Shown here one piece after another: positions 37,339 to 45,884 of a DNA stretch of 64,000 nt. The DNA comes from Pseudomonas sp. GD03919 (lineage in GTDB: Bacteria > Pseudomonadota > Gammaproteobacteria > Pseudomonadales > Pseudomonadaceae), in the NCBI RefSeq assembly GCF_029814935.1, contig NZ_CP104582.1:4154001-4218000 (forward strand). The letters are read 5' to 3'. A program made the translations under genes and the position numbers. Every line of letters begins with the position of its first letter. Positions within the stretch are counted from its first letter, which is position 1. The notes under the pieces are model-generated. The model was not told where the DNA came from. It ran no database searches and worked only from the letters and a program-made list of their open reading frames with translations.

Positions 37339-37438
37339 CGATAGAGCGCATCGATCAGAGCATCAAAGCCAACGATTAGACGCTCCCCCGCCATGGGCCT
37401 AGGCTTAGCTGTGTCAATCTGTCACAGAGCACGCCTCG

Positions 37439-38254
37439 ATGGCCAAGCCCGCCGCACAGCCTTACATCGCCAGTGCCTATGCCTACGCCGCACTCGGTGA
37501 TGGCCGCGCACAGCGGGCTGCGTTAGCCGAAGAATGCGCCCTGGCAATCAGTTACAACGACCTGAACCAGGCGGTGATGATGGTTTCCCCGCATCACCTG
37601 GAAGATTTTGCCGTCGGTTTCAGTCTCGGTAACGACCTGATTCAGTCCATCGACGACATCTATGACATCCAACTACGCGGCCTGGGTGATCGCCGTGAAG
37701 CCCGCCTGCAGGTCAGCAGTCGCGCCTTCTGGGCGCTCAAGCAGCAACGCCGACAAATGGCCGGCACCAGTGGCTGTGGCCTGTGTGGTGTGGATGCGCT
37801 GGAGCAGGCACTACCGGCCCTGCCCGCCCTGCCTGGCGCCACCTTGCCGCCACTGGCACACCTCAGCGGCCTGCGTGAGCGCATTGGCGAGCAACAGCAA
37901 CTGGCACGTCACAGCGGCGCGCTGCATGCCGCCCTGTTCATCGACGCCAGCGGCGAGATTCGCCTGTGCCGCGAAGACATTGGCCGGCACAACGCGCTGG
38001 ACAAGCTGATCGGCGCCCTCGCCCGCGAAGGTATCGACACCCTGGGCGGCTTCGCCCTGGTCACCAGTCGCTGCAGCCTGGAGTTGCTGCACAAGGCGGT
38101 ACGTGCCGGCATCGGTACCCTGGTAAGCCTGTCCGCGCCTACCGCCCTGACCGTGGAGTGGGCGCGGCGCCACCGCCTCAACCTCATCCATCTGCCTCAT
38201 CACAGCACGCCGCGGGTCTACAGCCCCGCGCCTGACGAAGAAGAACGACCATGA
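37439..38254 (+). CDS. fdhD: Formate dehydrogenase accessory sulfurtransferase FdhD
   Basis: Sulfur carrier that passes sulfur from IscS to the bis-MGD molybdenum cofactor, activating formate dehydrogenase-type enzymes. It has 271 residues. The sulfur-transfer cysteines are in GTSGCGLCGV (Cys113 and Cys116), and LCREDIGRHNALDKLIGAL is the conserved cofactor-binding stretch. The stop overlaps the next gene's ATG by four bases (ATGA), so the maturation factor and its likely client oxidoreductase are translationally coupled. Confidence 0.94.
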   Translation: MAKPAAQPYIASAYAYAALGDGRAQRAALAEECALAISYNDLNQAVMMVSPHHLEDFAVGFSLGNDLIQSIDDIYDIQLRGLGDRREARLQVSSRAFWALKQQRRQMAGTSGCGLCGVDALEQALPALPALPGATLPPLAHLSGLRERIGEQQQLARHSGALHAALFIDASGEIRLCREDIGRHNALDKLIGALAREGIDTLGGFALVTSRCSLELLHKAVRAGIGTLVSLSAPTALTVEWARRHRLNLIHLPHHSTPRVYSPAPDEEERP

Positions 38255-40590
38255 GCCTGCAACCCGTCAACCCTCGTTACAAGCCTTACAAAGGCCCGGC
38301 CGCCGGCTGGGGCGCGCTGAATGCCGTCACCCGCTTCTGGCTGGACAGCAAGCAGCCGTTCAAGAACCTGCGCGCGCTGCTCAAGACCAACCAGAATGGC
38401 GGCTTCGACTGCCCCGGCTGCGCCTGGGGCGACTCGCCCGAGGATGGCCGCATCAAGTTCTGCGAGAACGGCGCCAAGGCAGTCAACTGGGAGGCCACCA
38501 AGCGCCGTGTGGACGCAGCCTTTTTCGCCCGCTATACGGTCAGCCAGTTGCGTGAACAGAGTGATTACTGGCTCGAATACCAGGGTCGCCTGACCCACCC
38601 GATGCGCTATGACGCCAGCACCGACCGTTACGTGCAGACCAGCTGGGACGAAGCCTTCGCCCTGATCGCCGAGCACCTCAAAGCGCTGCCCAGCCCGGAT
38701 CAGGCCGAGTTCTACACCTCCGGCCGGGCGAGCAACGAGGCGGCGTTTCTCTACCAGTTGTTCGTCCGTGCCTACGGCACCAACAACTTCCCCGACTGCT
38801 CGAACATGTGTCACGAAGCCAGCGGCGTCGCCCTCGGTCAAAGCGTGGGGATCGGCAAGGGCAGCGTGACCTTCAACGACTTCGAGCACGCCGATGCGAT
38901 CTTCGTGCTGGGGCAGAACCCCGGCACCAATCACCCGCGCATGCTCGAGCCGCTGCGTGAAGCGGTCAAACGCGGCGCGCAGGTGGTCTGCTTCAACCCG
39001 CTGAAAGAGCGTGGCCTGGAGCGTTTCCAGCATCCGCAGCACGCGCTGGAGATGCTCACCAACGGTTCCGAGCCGCTGAATACCGCGTTCTTCCGTCCGG
39101 CGCTGGGTGGCGACATGGCAGCCCTGCGCGGCATCGCCAAGTTCCTCCTGCTGTGGGAGCGCGAGGCGCAGTCCAAGGGTGAAGCAGCGGTGTTCGACCA
39201 TGCTTTCATCGCTGAGCACACCGATGGTGTCGAGGCCTACCTGAAGCTGCTCGACGACTGTAGCTGGGAAGCACTGCAGGCCCAGTCCGGCCTCAGCCTG
39301 CAGGAAATCGAACAGGCGGCGCGCATGTACCGCCGCGCCGAGCGCGTGATCATCTGCTGGGCCATGGGCATCACCCAGCACCACCATTCGGTGGCCACCA
39401 TCCAGGAAATCGTCAACCTGCAACTGCTGCGCGGCAACCTCGGCCGCCCCGGCGCCGGCCTGTGCCCGGTGCGCGGCCACAGCAACGTACAGGGCGACCG
39501 CACCATGGGCATCAACGACCGCCCACCGGTGACGCTGCTCGATGCCCTGGAAAAACGCTTCCAGTTCAAGGTGCCGCGCGAGAACGGTCACAACACGGTC
39601 GAGGCGATCAACGCCATGATCGACGGCCAGGCCAAGGTATTCATCGGCCTCGGCGGCAACTTCGCCCAGGCCACGCCGGACAGCCCGCGCACACACAAGG
39701 CGCTGCAAAGCTGCGACCTCACCGTGCAGATCAGCACCAAGCTCAACCGCAGCCACCTCACCGTCGGCCGTGACGCGCTGATCCTGCCGTGCCTCGGCCG
39801 TACCGATATCGACCTGCAGGCCAGCGGCCCGCAGGCGGTGACAGTGGAAGACTCGTTCAGCATGATCCATGCCTCCTACGGCCAGCTCGAGCCGCTGGCC
39901 GGCAGCGAAATGCGTTCGGAGCCGGCCATCATCGCCGGTATCGCCAAGGCCACCCTGGGTAACCATCCGGTGGACTGGGATGCACTGATCGCCGACTACG
40001 ACCGTATTCGCGAGCTGATCGCCGACACCATTCCCGGCTTCCACGACTTCAACCAGCGCGTCGCTCATCCCGGCGGCTTCTACCTCGGCAACTCGGCAGG
40101 CGCACGGCAGTGGAAAACCGCGTCCGGCAAAGCCAACTTCAAGGCCAACGCGCTGCTCGACGACCTGCTGCCGCCACAGGTGCGCGAAAGCGGTGAAACG
40201 CCGGATCTGATCCTGCAGACCCTGCGCTCGCACGATCAGTACAACACCACGGTGTATGGCCTCGACGATCGCTACCGCGGCGTGCGCGGCCAGCGTGACG
40301 TGCTCTTCGCCAACGAAGCAGACATCCTGCGCCTGGGCTTCAAGCCCGGTCAGAAGGTGGATATTCGCTCGTTGTGGAACGACGGCATCGAACGCCGGGT
40401 GAACGGTTTCACCCTGCTCGCCTTCGACATCCCGGCCGGCCAGGCTGCCGCCTACTTCCCAGAGGCCAACCCACTGGTACCGCTGGAAAGTGCCGGCGTC
40501 GGCAGCAGCACTCCGACCTCCAAGTTTGTTGCCATTCGCCTGCAGGCCGCCAGCAACGGCAATCTGCTGGGCAGCAGCGCACTGAGCTGA
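38251..40590 (+). CDS. Molybdopterin oxidoreductase, formate dehydrogenase-like (FdhF/YdeP family)
   Basis: A 779-residue bis-MGD enzyme of the cytoplasmic YdeP subgroup. The N-terminus is MSLQPVNPRYKPYKGPAAGW, with a cysteine cluster FDCPGCAWGDSPEDGRIKFC that may hold an iron-sulfur centre. CSNMCHEASGVALGQ places a cysteine where FdhF of E. coli has selenocysteine, so it should be a Cys-type enzyme or use a related ligand. GAGLCPVRGHSNVQGDRT and LRSHDQYNTTVYGLDDR are family motifs. The substrate is not proven to be formate; no partner electron-transfer subunits are nearby. Coupling to fdhD is the strongest functional hint. Confidence 0.9.
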   Translation: MSLQPVNPRYKPYKGPAAGWGALNAVTRFWLDSKQPFKNLRALLKTNQNGGFDCPGCAWGDSPEDGRIKFCENGAKAVNWEATKRRVDAAFFARYTVSQLREQSDYWLEYQGRLTHPMRYDASTDRYVQTSWDEAFALIAEHLKALPSPDQAEFYTSGRASNEAAFLYQLFVRAYGTNNFPDCSNMCHEASGVALGQSVGIGKGSVTFNDFEHADAIFVLGQNPGTNHPRMLEPLREAVKRGAQVVCFNPLKERGLERFQHPQHALEMLTNGSEPLNTAFFRPALGGDMAALRGIAKFLLLWEREAQSKGEAAVFDHAFIAEHTDGVEAYLKLLDDCSWEALQAQSGLSLQEIEQAARMYRRAERVIICWAMGITQHHHSVATIQEIVNLQLLRGNLGRPGAGLCPVRGHSNVQGDRTMGINDRPPVTLLDALEKRFQFKVPRENGHNTVEAINAMIDGQAKVFIGLGGNFAQATPDSPRTHKALQSCDLTVQISTKLNRSHLTVGRDALILPCLGRTDIDLQASGPQAVTVEDSFSMIHASYGQLEPLAGSEMRSEPAIIAGIAKATLGNHPVDWDALIADYDRIRELIADTIPGFHDFNQRVAHPGGFYLGNSAGARQWKTASGKANFKANALLDDLLPPQVRESGETPDLILQTLRSHDQYNTTVYGLDDRYRGVRGQRDVLFANEADILRLGFKPGQKVDIRSLWNDGIERRVNGFTLLAFDIPAGQAAAYFPEANPLVPLESAGVGSSTPTSKFVAIRLQAASNGNLLGSSALS

Positions 40591-40668
40591 CCAGCGGCCC
40601 TGAACCTCGTGCCACAGTCGCGGGTCAATGGCATAACGTCGATCCAGCGACTCCTGTACGAGGTTCTC

Positions 40669-41115
40669 ATGAAGTCACTGCAACTGTTGTTTCTTTCCCT
40701 TGGCCTGAGCAGCGGCGGCTTCGCCTTTGCCGGCAATACCGAAGCCGGCCTGGGCGGTGCCCTGGGTGGCGCGGTGGGCGCCATGGTCGGCCAGCAGGTC
40801 GGTGGCAACACCGGCGCGGCAGTTGGCGCCGGCCTTGGTGGCGCAGCCGGCAGCATGGTCGGTGCCGATCGCCGCAGCCGCACCGAAGCCGCCATTGGTG
40901 GTGCGCTGGGCGCAGCCGGCGGCAACGTCGTCGGCCAGCAGGTCGGCGGCAATACAGGTGGCATCTTGGGCGCAGCAGTCGGTGGCGGCGCCGGTGGTGC
41001 GCTAGGCAATCACATGGGCAACGCCAGCTACGACGACGACCGTCGCGGCAAGCATCACCGCCACTACCATGGCAAGAAACACAAGAAGCACCACAAGCAC
41101 TGGCGCCGTCACTGA
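40669..41115 (+). CDS. Secreted glycine-zipper protein with a basic His-rich tail
   Basis: From ATG 40669 the product is 148 residues. A signal peptide (MKSLQLLFLSLGLSSGGFAFA) is followed by about 100 residues of Gly/Ala repeats, built from two imperfect copies of a block with GGALGGAVGAMVGQQVGGNT. These have the GxxxG spacing of glycine-zipper membrane-associated domains (YMGG/OmpA-like). The last 25 residues are strikingly rich in His, Lys and Arg (KHHRHYHGKKHKKHHKH), which could bind metal or polyanions. The function is unknown. The reading continues past earlier in-frame ATGs without support, so this start is chosen for the signal peptide. Confidence 0.85.
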   Translation: MKSLQLLFLSLGLSSGGFAFAGNTEAGLGGALGGAVGAMVGQQVGGNTGAAVGAGLGGAAGSMVGADRRSRTEAAIGGALGAAGGNVVGQQVGGNTGGILGAAVGGGAGGALGNHMGNASYDDDRRGKHHRHYHGKKHKKHHKHWRRH

Positions 41116-41792
41116 TCGACGCGAACCAGCCAAGGCTCATGGCGCTGGCCGAAGGCGACTTCGACCTGCCCCCTGGGCCTTTTTTCGTCGTAGGCGCGCA
41201 GCCGCCATTGCGCGAAGGCCTCGCGGTAGCGCCTGGGCACACTGATGCGATCACCCTGCAGCACCACGCTGGCGCTGTAGTGGGGCATGTCAGCATGGCG
41301 ATAGGGTCTCAGCCGGCCGGCCAGAATGACCTGTCGCTGACGATCCGGCCAGGCCTTATGCACCTGCATCAGGTCGATGGCGTCGGTGCGCTGGGCCGCG
41401 AAGCTGGCTGTGATCTGCCGCTCGCCCGCTGCACGCCCGCTGGAAGATACCTTGCTGGCGAGAAAGGTCTTCTTGCGCATGTCGTCTTCGGCAACCAAGG
41501 CGCCACATACCGCCTCGGCGCGCCCGTAGCTGGGTGCGGTATCCACCAGGCTGGCGCCGCCGTTGACCAGGGTTTGCAGCACCTCACGCAACGGCTGTAG
41601 CGCCTCATCGCTCATTGCCACGTCATGGGTGCGCGAGGTGCCCAGGCCGATCACCGGCTACAGCTCGCCACTACCGGGAATCGTTCGTTTCAGGAGGGTG
41701 CCCGAGGCAAAGGCGGATGGCGGCAGCCAGGGCATCAGGGCTGCCAATGCGGCCAGGCTGGCACCACCTTGCAGGACTCGACGACTGGGCAC
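41109..41792 (-). pseudogene. Decayed aldo/keto reductase with a Tat-like signal
   Basis: Reading from GTG 41792 on the minus strand gives PSRRVLQGGASLAALAALMP and PWLPPSAFA, a twin-arginine-like signal, then KRTIPGSGEL, an in-frame TAG (41660-41658), and PVIGLGTSRTHDVAM. This is the start of an aldo/keto reductase (IPSSGE-x-PVIGLGT). The barrel continues as LVDTAPSYGRAEAVCGAL and TDAIDLMQVHK, then family similarity ends after roughly 140 residues. The last 80 codons (to 41109, ending EPWLVRVDQ) do not resemble this family and may be another gene's end joined by deletion. The stop codon and missing second half indicate a dead gene. It overlaps the glycine-zipper gene by 7 bases. Confidence 0.75.
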
Positions 41793-42014
41793 GTTACTCC
41801 CCTGACAGTGACCCAATGGTTATAGGCACTGACCACGTTCAGACCAAGACGTTAGCGTTGCTTTCACTGCCTATCGAGCACGACAGACCGAGATGAACAG
41901 AGACCATCAGCCCAGTCAGGACGGGAGCATAAGGAGGAATGGAGGTGGCTGGCGGGCAACATCCGGTAAACGCTGCGCCAGACGGGGATCAGGGCGCAGC
42001 GATCGGGAAAGCAA

Positions 42015-42182
42015 TCAGACAGCGCGCGAAGAAGAGTCGCTGATCAGCATGCCGTGGGAAACCAGATAGCAACGATGACCGTTCTGCAGGGTCAATGGGT
42101 TGCGATTGGAGATGATCCAGCCCTTGCTCAGCAATTGCTCGACATGAGCCCGTAGTGCGGGCAGATGGCGCTGTTCCTTCAT
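42015..42182 (-). CDS. Small conserved-looking protein of 55 residues
   Basis: An open frame from ATG 42182 to TGA 42015 encodes MKEQRHLPALRAHVEQLLSK followed by GWIISNRNPLTLQNGHRCYL and VSHGMLISDSSSRAV. It has a credible helix then beta-strand pattern and Pseudomonas-like codon use. A purine-rich GAGGTCGGTC sequence precedes the start. I recognise no domain and assign no function. It is flanked by 222 bases of non-coding sequence on the left (41793-42014) and 145 bases on the right. Confidence 0.6.
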   Translation of the reverse strand: MKEQRHLPALRAHVEQLLSKGWIISNRNPLTLQNGHRCYLVSHGMLISDSSSRAV

Positions 42183-42327
42183 GACCGACCTCTTGATTGG
42201 CTAGGTGCCTGGCACCTGATTGTTCATCCGTGATGCAATTGGCGAAAGTGTAGTGGCGCTATGCCAGAAAAGTAAGCGGCGCGTTGACGCTTTCCCGTGT
42301 AGGAACTTTGCCATGGCATTGCTCCGC

Positions 42328-43815
42328 TCAAGGCTGCACCAACGCCATGTGCGACTCGCGCCGAGGCGAAGAGAACACCAGATAGTCATCCTCCAGCTTG
42401 CCGTAGCGCAAGAGCACCAGGTCGAGCAGGTAGTTCTGATGCAGCTTCCACGGCACGCGGTCACCCTGGGTTGGGAACAGGTGCACGGCCCGCTCGATAT
42501 AACCTGACTGCAAGTCGAGAAAAGGCTCAGGGCGGACGTTGCCTGCGCGATCACGCGGGGTCACCTGGCGCATGCCGATGGCGTCCAGGTGCCTGATCAG
42601 TCGGCAGAAGTATTCGCTGGAGAGGTCGGCCTTGAGCGTCCAGCTGGCGTTGGTATACCCCATCACCACCGCCAGGTTGGGCAGATCGCGCAGCATGATG
42701 CCCCGGTAGCCCATGCTCAGCGACGCCTGGAAAGGCACACCATCGACCTGCACCTCGATACCACCGAACAACTGCAACTGCAGGCCGGTGGCGCTGACGA
42801 TCACGTCGGCAGTCAGTTCCTCACCGCTTTTCAGGCGGATGCCGTGCGCAGTGAAACACTCGATCTCGGCCGTCACCACCTGTGCCTTGCCCTGGAGCAA
42901 TACCCGGAACAGATCGCCGTCCGGCACCGCACAGACGCGCTGATCCCAGGGTTTGTAGCGGGGGCTGAAATGGCGCAGATCGACTTGCTCGCCCAGTTGA
43001 CGGCGCACCAGCCCCAGCAGTATCCGCCGCACCAGATTGGGAAAGCGCTTGGCCAGCGTATAGAAGACCAGCTGCAGGGTGACGTTGCGCCCGCGCGCCA
43101 GGCGGTACACCCATTTCTCCGGCAACACTCGCCGCAGCGCGTTGGATAACGCATCACGCTGCGGCAGGTTGATCACGTAACTCGGCGAACGCTGCAGCAT
43201 GGTCACCTGCGCCGCGCGCTCGGCCAGCGCCGGCACCAGGGTCACGGCGGTCGCACCGCTGCCGATCACCAGCACACGCTTGCCGCTGTGGTCGAACCCT
43301 TCTGGCCACTGCTGCGGATGGATGAAGGTGCCCTGATAAGCCTCACGCCCGGCGAATTCGGGGGTATAGCCGGCCTCGTAGCGGTAGTAGCCGGTGCACA
43401 TCATCAGGAACTGACAACGCATGCGCAGCGGCTCGGCCTCATCACCACGCTGCACCAGCAACTGCCAGGTGGCGTCGGCACTGCACCAATTGGCCTGGAG
43501 CACCTTGTGCCGATAGCGAATCAAGCGGTCGACGGCGTGCTCGGCGGCGGTTTCCTCGATGTAGCGGCGAATCGAAGCGCCGTCAGCGATGGCTTGCGCA
43601 TCGCGCCAGGGCTTGAAGTTGTAGCCGAGGGTGTACATGTCCGAATCGGAGCGGATGCCCGGATAACGAAACAGATCCCAGGTGCCGCCCATGGCCTCGC
43701 GCGCTTCGAGAATGGCCAAGCGCTTGTCCGGGCACAGTCTTTTGAGATGACAGGCCGCGCCGATACCGGACAGACCGGCACCGATGATCAGGACATCCAG
43801 ATGTTCGATGGACAT
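42328..43815 (-). CDS. FAD-dependent monooxygenase, Baeyer-Villiger type
   Basis: Flavoprotein of 495 residues from ATG 43815 (MSIEHLDVLIIGAGLSGIGA). The FAD Rossmann motif GAGLSGIGAACHL is near 13-25, and the NADPH motif VLVIGSGATAVTLVPAL near 182. Between them lies YQGTFIHPQQWP, the Baeyer-Villiger fingerprint FxGxxxHxxxWP with Tyr for Phe. The family inserts oxygen next to ketones or oxidises sulfides such as ethionamide (EthA). The natural substrate is unknown. It is transcribed away from the MCE operon and no related pathway gene is beside it. Confidence 0.88.
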   Translation of the reverse strand: MSIEHLDVLIIGAGLSGIGAACHLKRLCPDKRLAILEAREAMGGTWDLFRYPGIRSDSDMYTLGYNFKPWRDAQAIADGASIRRYIEETAAEHAVDRLIRYRHKVLQANWCSADATWQLLVQRGDEAEPLRMRCQFLMMCTGYYRYEAGYTPEFAGREAYQGTFIHPQQWPEGFDHSGKRVLVIGSGATAVTLVPALAERAAQVTMLQRSPSYVINLPQRDALSNALRRVLPEKWVYRLARGRNVTLQLVFYTLAKRFPNLVRRILLGLVRRQLGEQVDLRHFSPRYKPWDQRVCAVPDGDLFRVLLQGKAQVVTAEIECFTAHGIRLKSGEELTADVIVSATGLQLQLFGGIEVQVDGVPFQASLSMGYRGIMLRDLPNLAVVMGYTNASWTLKADLSSEYFCRLIRHLDAIGMRQVTPRDRAGNVRPEPFLDLQSGYIERAVHLFPTQGDRVPWKLHQNYLLDLVLLRYGKLEDDYLVFSSPRRESHMALVQP

Positions 43816-43962
43816 GGCGCATCCCTCACGGTCTTGCAACGATGCGCATCACCTTAGCGCATGCGCCTGTCATCCGCTGCGTGCCGAAGCTGCCACACGC
43901 CATTCACATCTGCTGACCGGCATGGCTGGCCTGAAAGACCCGTGCTGCGCTAAGCTGTGCCA

Positions 43963-45102
43963 ATGACCATACCCTACCTGACTTCGCCGCAGACCCACGA
44001 CACGGACGCCGCCAGCGACCTGCGGCTGGGTGGCGACTGGACGCTGGCCCATTACAGCCTGCTCGAACCCCAGGTATTGGCGTTGCGCGAACGCCTGCAG
44101 GGCAGCGAACGCGTCGACCTCGGCGACCTGGCCGCGCTGGATACTGCCGGTGCAGCGCTGCTGGTCGAACTGCTCGGCAGCGAACGCCTGCGCCAGCTCG
44201 TACAGCAGAGCGCCTTGAGCGCGCAGCGCCGCGCCCTGCTGCTGGCGGTGGCAGACGCCATGGCAGACAGCCCGCAGACGCAGCCAACAGAGCAACCCTC
44301 GGTGGTGCGTGAAGTGCTCGGGCATATCGGCGAAGTGGTCGAAGGCATGTGGCACCAGGGCCGTGCCCTGCTCGGCTTCATGGGCCTGACCCTGGCCAGC
44401 ATGCTGGCGATTCTGCTGCGCCCGCGACGCTGGCGCCTGACCGCCCTGGCCGCGCACCTGGAGCAATGCGGGCTCAACGCCGTGCCCATCGTCGCCCTGC
44501 TGACCTTTCTGGTCGGCGCCGTGGTGGCCTTTCTCGGCGCGACCATCCTCGCCGACTTCGGCGCCAGCATCTACACGGTGAACCTGGTGGCCTTCTCCTT
44601 CCTGCGCGAGTTCGGCGTGCTGCTTACCGCCATTCTCATGGCCGGGCGCACCGCCAGCGCCTTCACCGCGCAAATCGGCTCGATGAAAGCCAACGAGGAA
44701 ATCGACGCCATTCGCACCCTGGGCCTGAGCCCCATCGAACTGCTGGTGCTGCCCCGGGTGTTCGCCATGCTCATCGCCCTGCCGATCCTGACCTTCATCG
44801 CCATGCTCTGCGGCATAGTCGGAGGCGGTTTGGTCTGCGCCGTGTCGCTGGACATCCCGGTGACGATGTACCTGTCGATCCTGCAGGACAGCGACCTGCT
44901 GCGGCACTTCCTGGTCGGCCTGCTCAAGGCGCCGATTTTCGCCTTCCTGATCGCCCTGATCGGCTGCCTGGAAGGCTTCAAGGTCAGTGGCAGCGCACAA
45001 TCGGTGGGTGAGCACACCACCTCGGCGGTGGTGCAGTCGATCTTCGTGGTGATCCTGCTTGATGCCCTGGCTGCGCTGTTCCTGATGGAGATGGGCTGGT
45101 GA
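43963..45102 (+). CDS. MCE-system ABC permease with N-terminal STAS domain (MlaE-like)
   Basis: Inner-membrane permease of a lipid-trafficking ABC transporter, 379 residues from ATG 43963. Residues about 20-105 form a STAS-like domain (ERVDLGDLAALDTAGAALLV), and about 150-379 an MlaE permease with VPIVALLTFLVGAVVAFLGA, the coupling region GRTASAFTAQIGSMKANEEI and five or so membrane segments. In E. coli Mla the STAS protein is separate (MlaB); here it is fused. It begins a four-gene operon with overlapping ends, distinct from the classic mlaFEDCB beside murA. Confidence 0.9.
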   Translation: MTIPYLTSPQTHDTDAASDLRLGGDWTLAHYSLLEPQVLALRERLQGSERVDLGDLAALDTAGAALLVELLGSERLRQLVQQSALSAQRRALLLAVADAMADSPQTQPTEQPSVVREVLGHIGEVVEGMWHQGRALLGFMGLTLASMLAILLRPRRWRLTALAAHLEQCGLNAVPIVALLTFLVGAVVAFLGATILADFGASIYTVNLVAFSFLREFGVLLTAILMAGRTASAFTAQIGSMKANEEIDAIRTLGLSPIELLVLPRVFAMLIALPILTFIAMLCGIVGGGLVCAVSLDIPVTMYLSILQDSDLLRHFLVGLLKAPIFAFLIALIGCLEGFKVSGSAQSVGEHTTSAVVQSIFVVILLDALAALFLMEMGW

Positions 45103-45884
45103 GCCGCGACAGCGTCATCGAGGTGCGCAACCTGAGCAACCGCTTTGGCCGCCAGGTGGTGCACGAGCATCTGGATTTCGACCTGTACCGCGGTGAGATT
45201 CTCGGCGTGGTCGGCGGCTCGGGTACCGGCAAGTCGGTGCTGCTGCGCAGCATCGTCGGCCTGCGCCGCCCCAATGCCGGTACCGTACGGGTTTTCGGTG
45301 AAGAGCTGCTGAGCCTGCCGACAGAACGCCGCTCGCAACTGGAGCGGCGCTTCGGCGTGCTCTACCAGCGCGGCGCGCTGTTCTCCTCGCTGACGGTGAG
45401 CGAGAACATTGCTCTGCCACTGATCGAGCACGCCGGCCTGTCGCGCGCCGCCGCCGAACGCCTGGCGCGGGTCAAGATCGCCCTGGCCGGCCTGCCCAGC
45501 AATGCCGCCGACAAATACCCCAGCTCACTGTCCGGTGGCATGGTCAAACGCGCCGCCCTGGCCCGCGCCCTGGCGCTGGATCCGGACATTCTGTTTCTCG
45601 ACGAGCCGACCGCCGGCCTCGACCCCATCGGCGCAGCCGCCTTCGACCAGCTGATTCGTACCCTCAGCGACAGCCTGGGGCTCAGCGTGTTTCTGGTCAC
45701 CCACGACCTGGACACGCTCTACAGCATCTGCGACCGCGTCGCGGTGCTGGCGCAGAAAAAGGTATTGGTGGCCGACCGCCTGGACGTGGTGGCCGCCACC
45801 GACGATGCCTGGATCCAGCAATATTTTCACGGCCCGCGTGGACGCGCGGCTGCACAGACCGCTACGGCGGCAGGGAGTCAATGA
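45099..45884 (+). CDS. MCE-system ABC transporter ATPase (MlaF-like)
   Basis: Cytoplasmic ATPase of 261 residues starting at GTG 45099, overlapping the permease stop by four bases. Walker A is GGSGTGKSVLLRSI, the signature SSLSGGMVKRAALARAL, Walker B DILFLDEPTAGLDP and the switch VTHDLD. SGGMVKRAALAR is the form typical of lipid-transport ATPases of the Mla/TGD2 group. It should power lipid movement by the permease and MlaD-like partner. Confidence 0.93.
   Translation: MSRDSVIEVRNLSNRFGRQVVHEHLDFDLYRGEILGVVGGSGTGKSVLLRSIVGLRRPNAGTVRVFGEELLSLPTERRSQLERRFGVLYQRGALFSSLTVSENIALPLIEHAGLSRAAAERLARVKIALAGLPSNAADKYPSSLSGGMVKRAALARALALDPDILFLDEPTAGLDPIGAAAFDQLIRTLSDSLGLSVFLVTHDLDTLYSICDRVAVLAQKKVLVADRLDVVAATDDAWIQQYFHGPRGRAAAQTATAAGSQ

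Noticed and set aside
41935..42039. 34-codon frame after AAGGAGG at 41932-41938
   Set aside because: The Shine-Dalgarno is only about one base from the ATG, too close to work, and the product looks random.
42200..42225. TGGCAC sequence resembling half of a sigma54 promoter
   Set aside because: The GC element at the required distance is missing; the TGGCAC belongs to a small GGTGCC/GGCACC palindrome.
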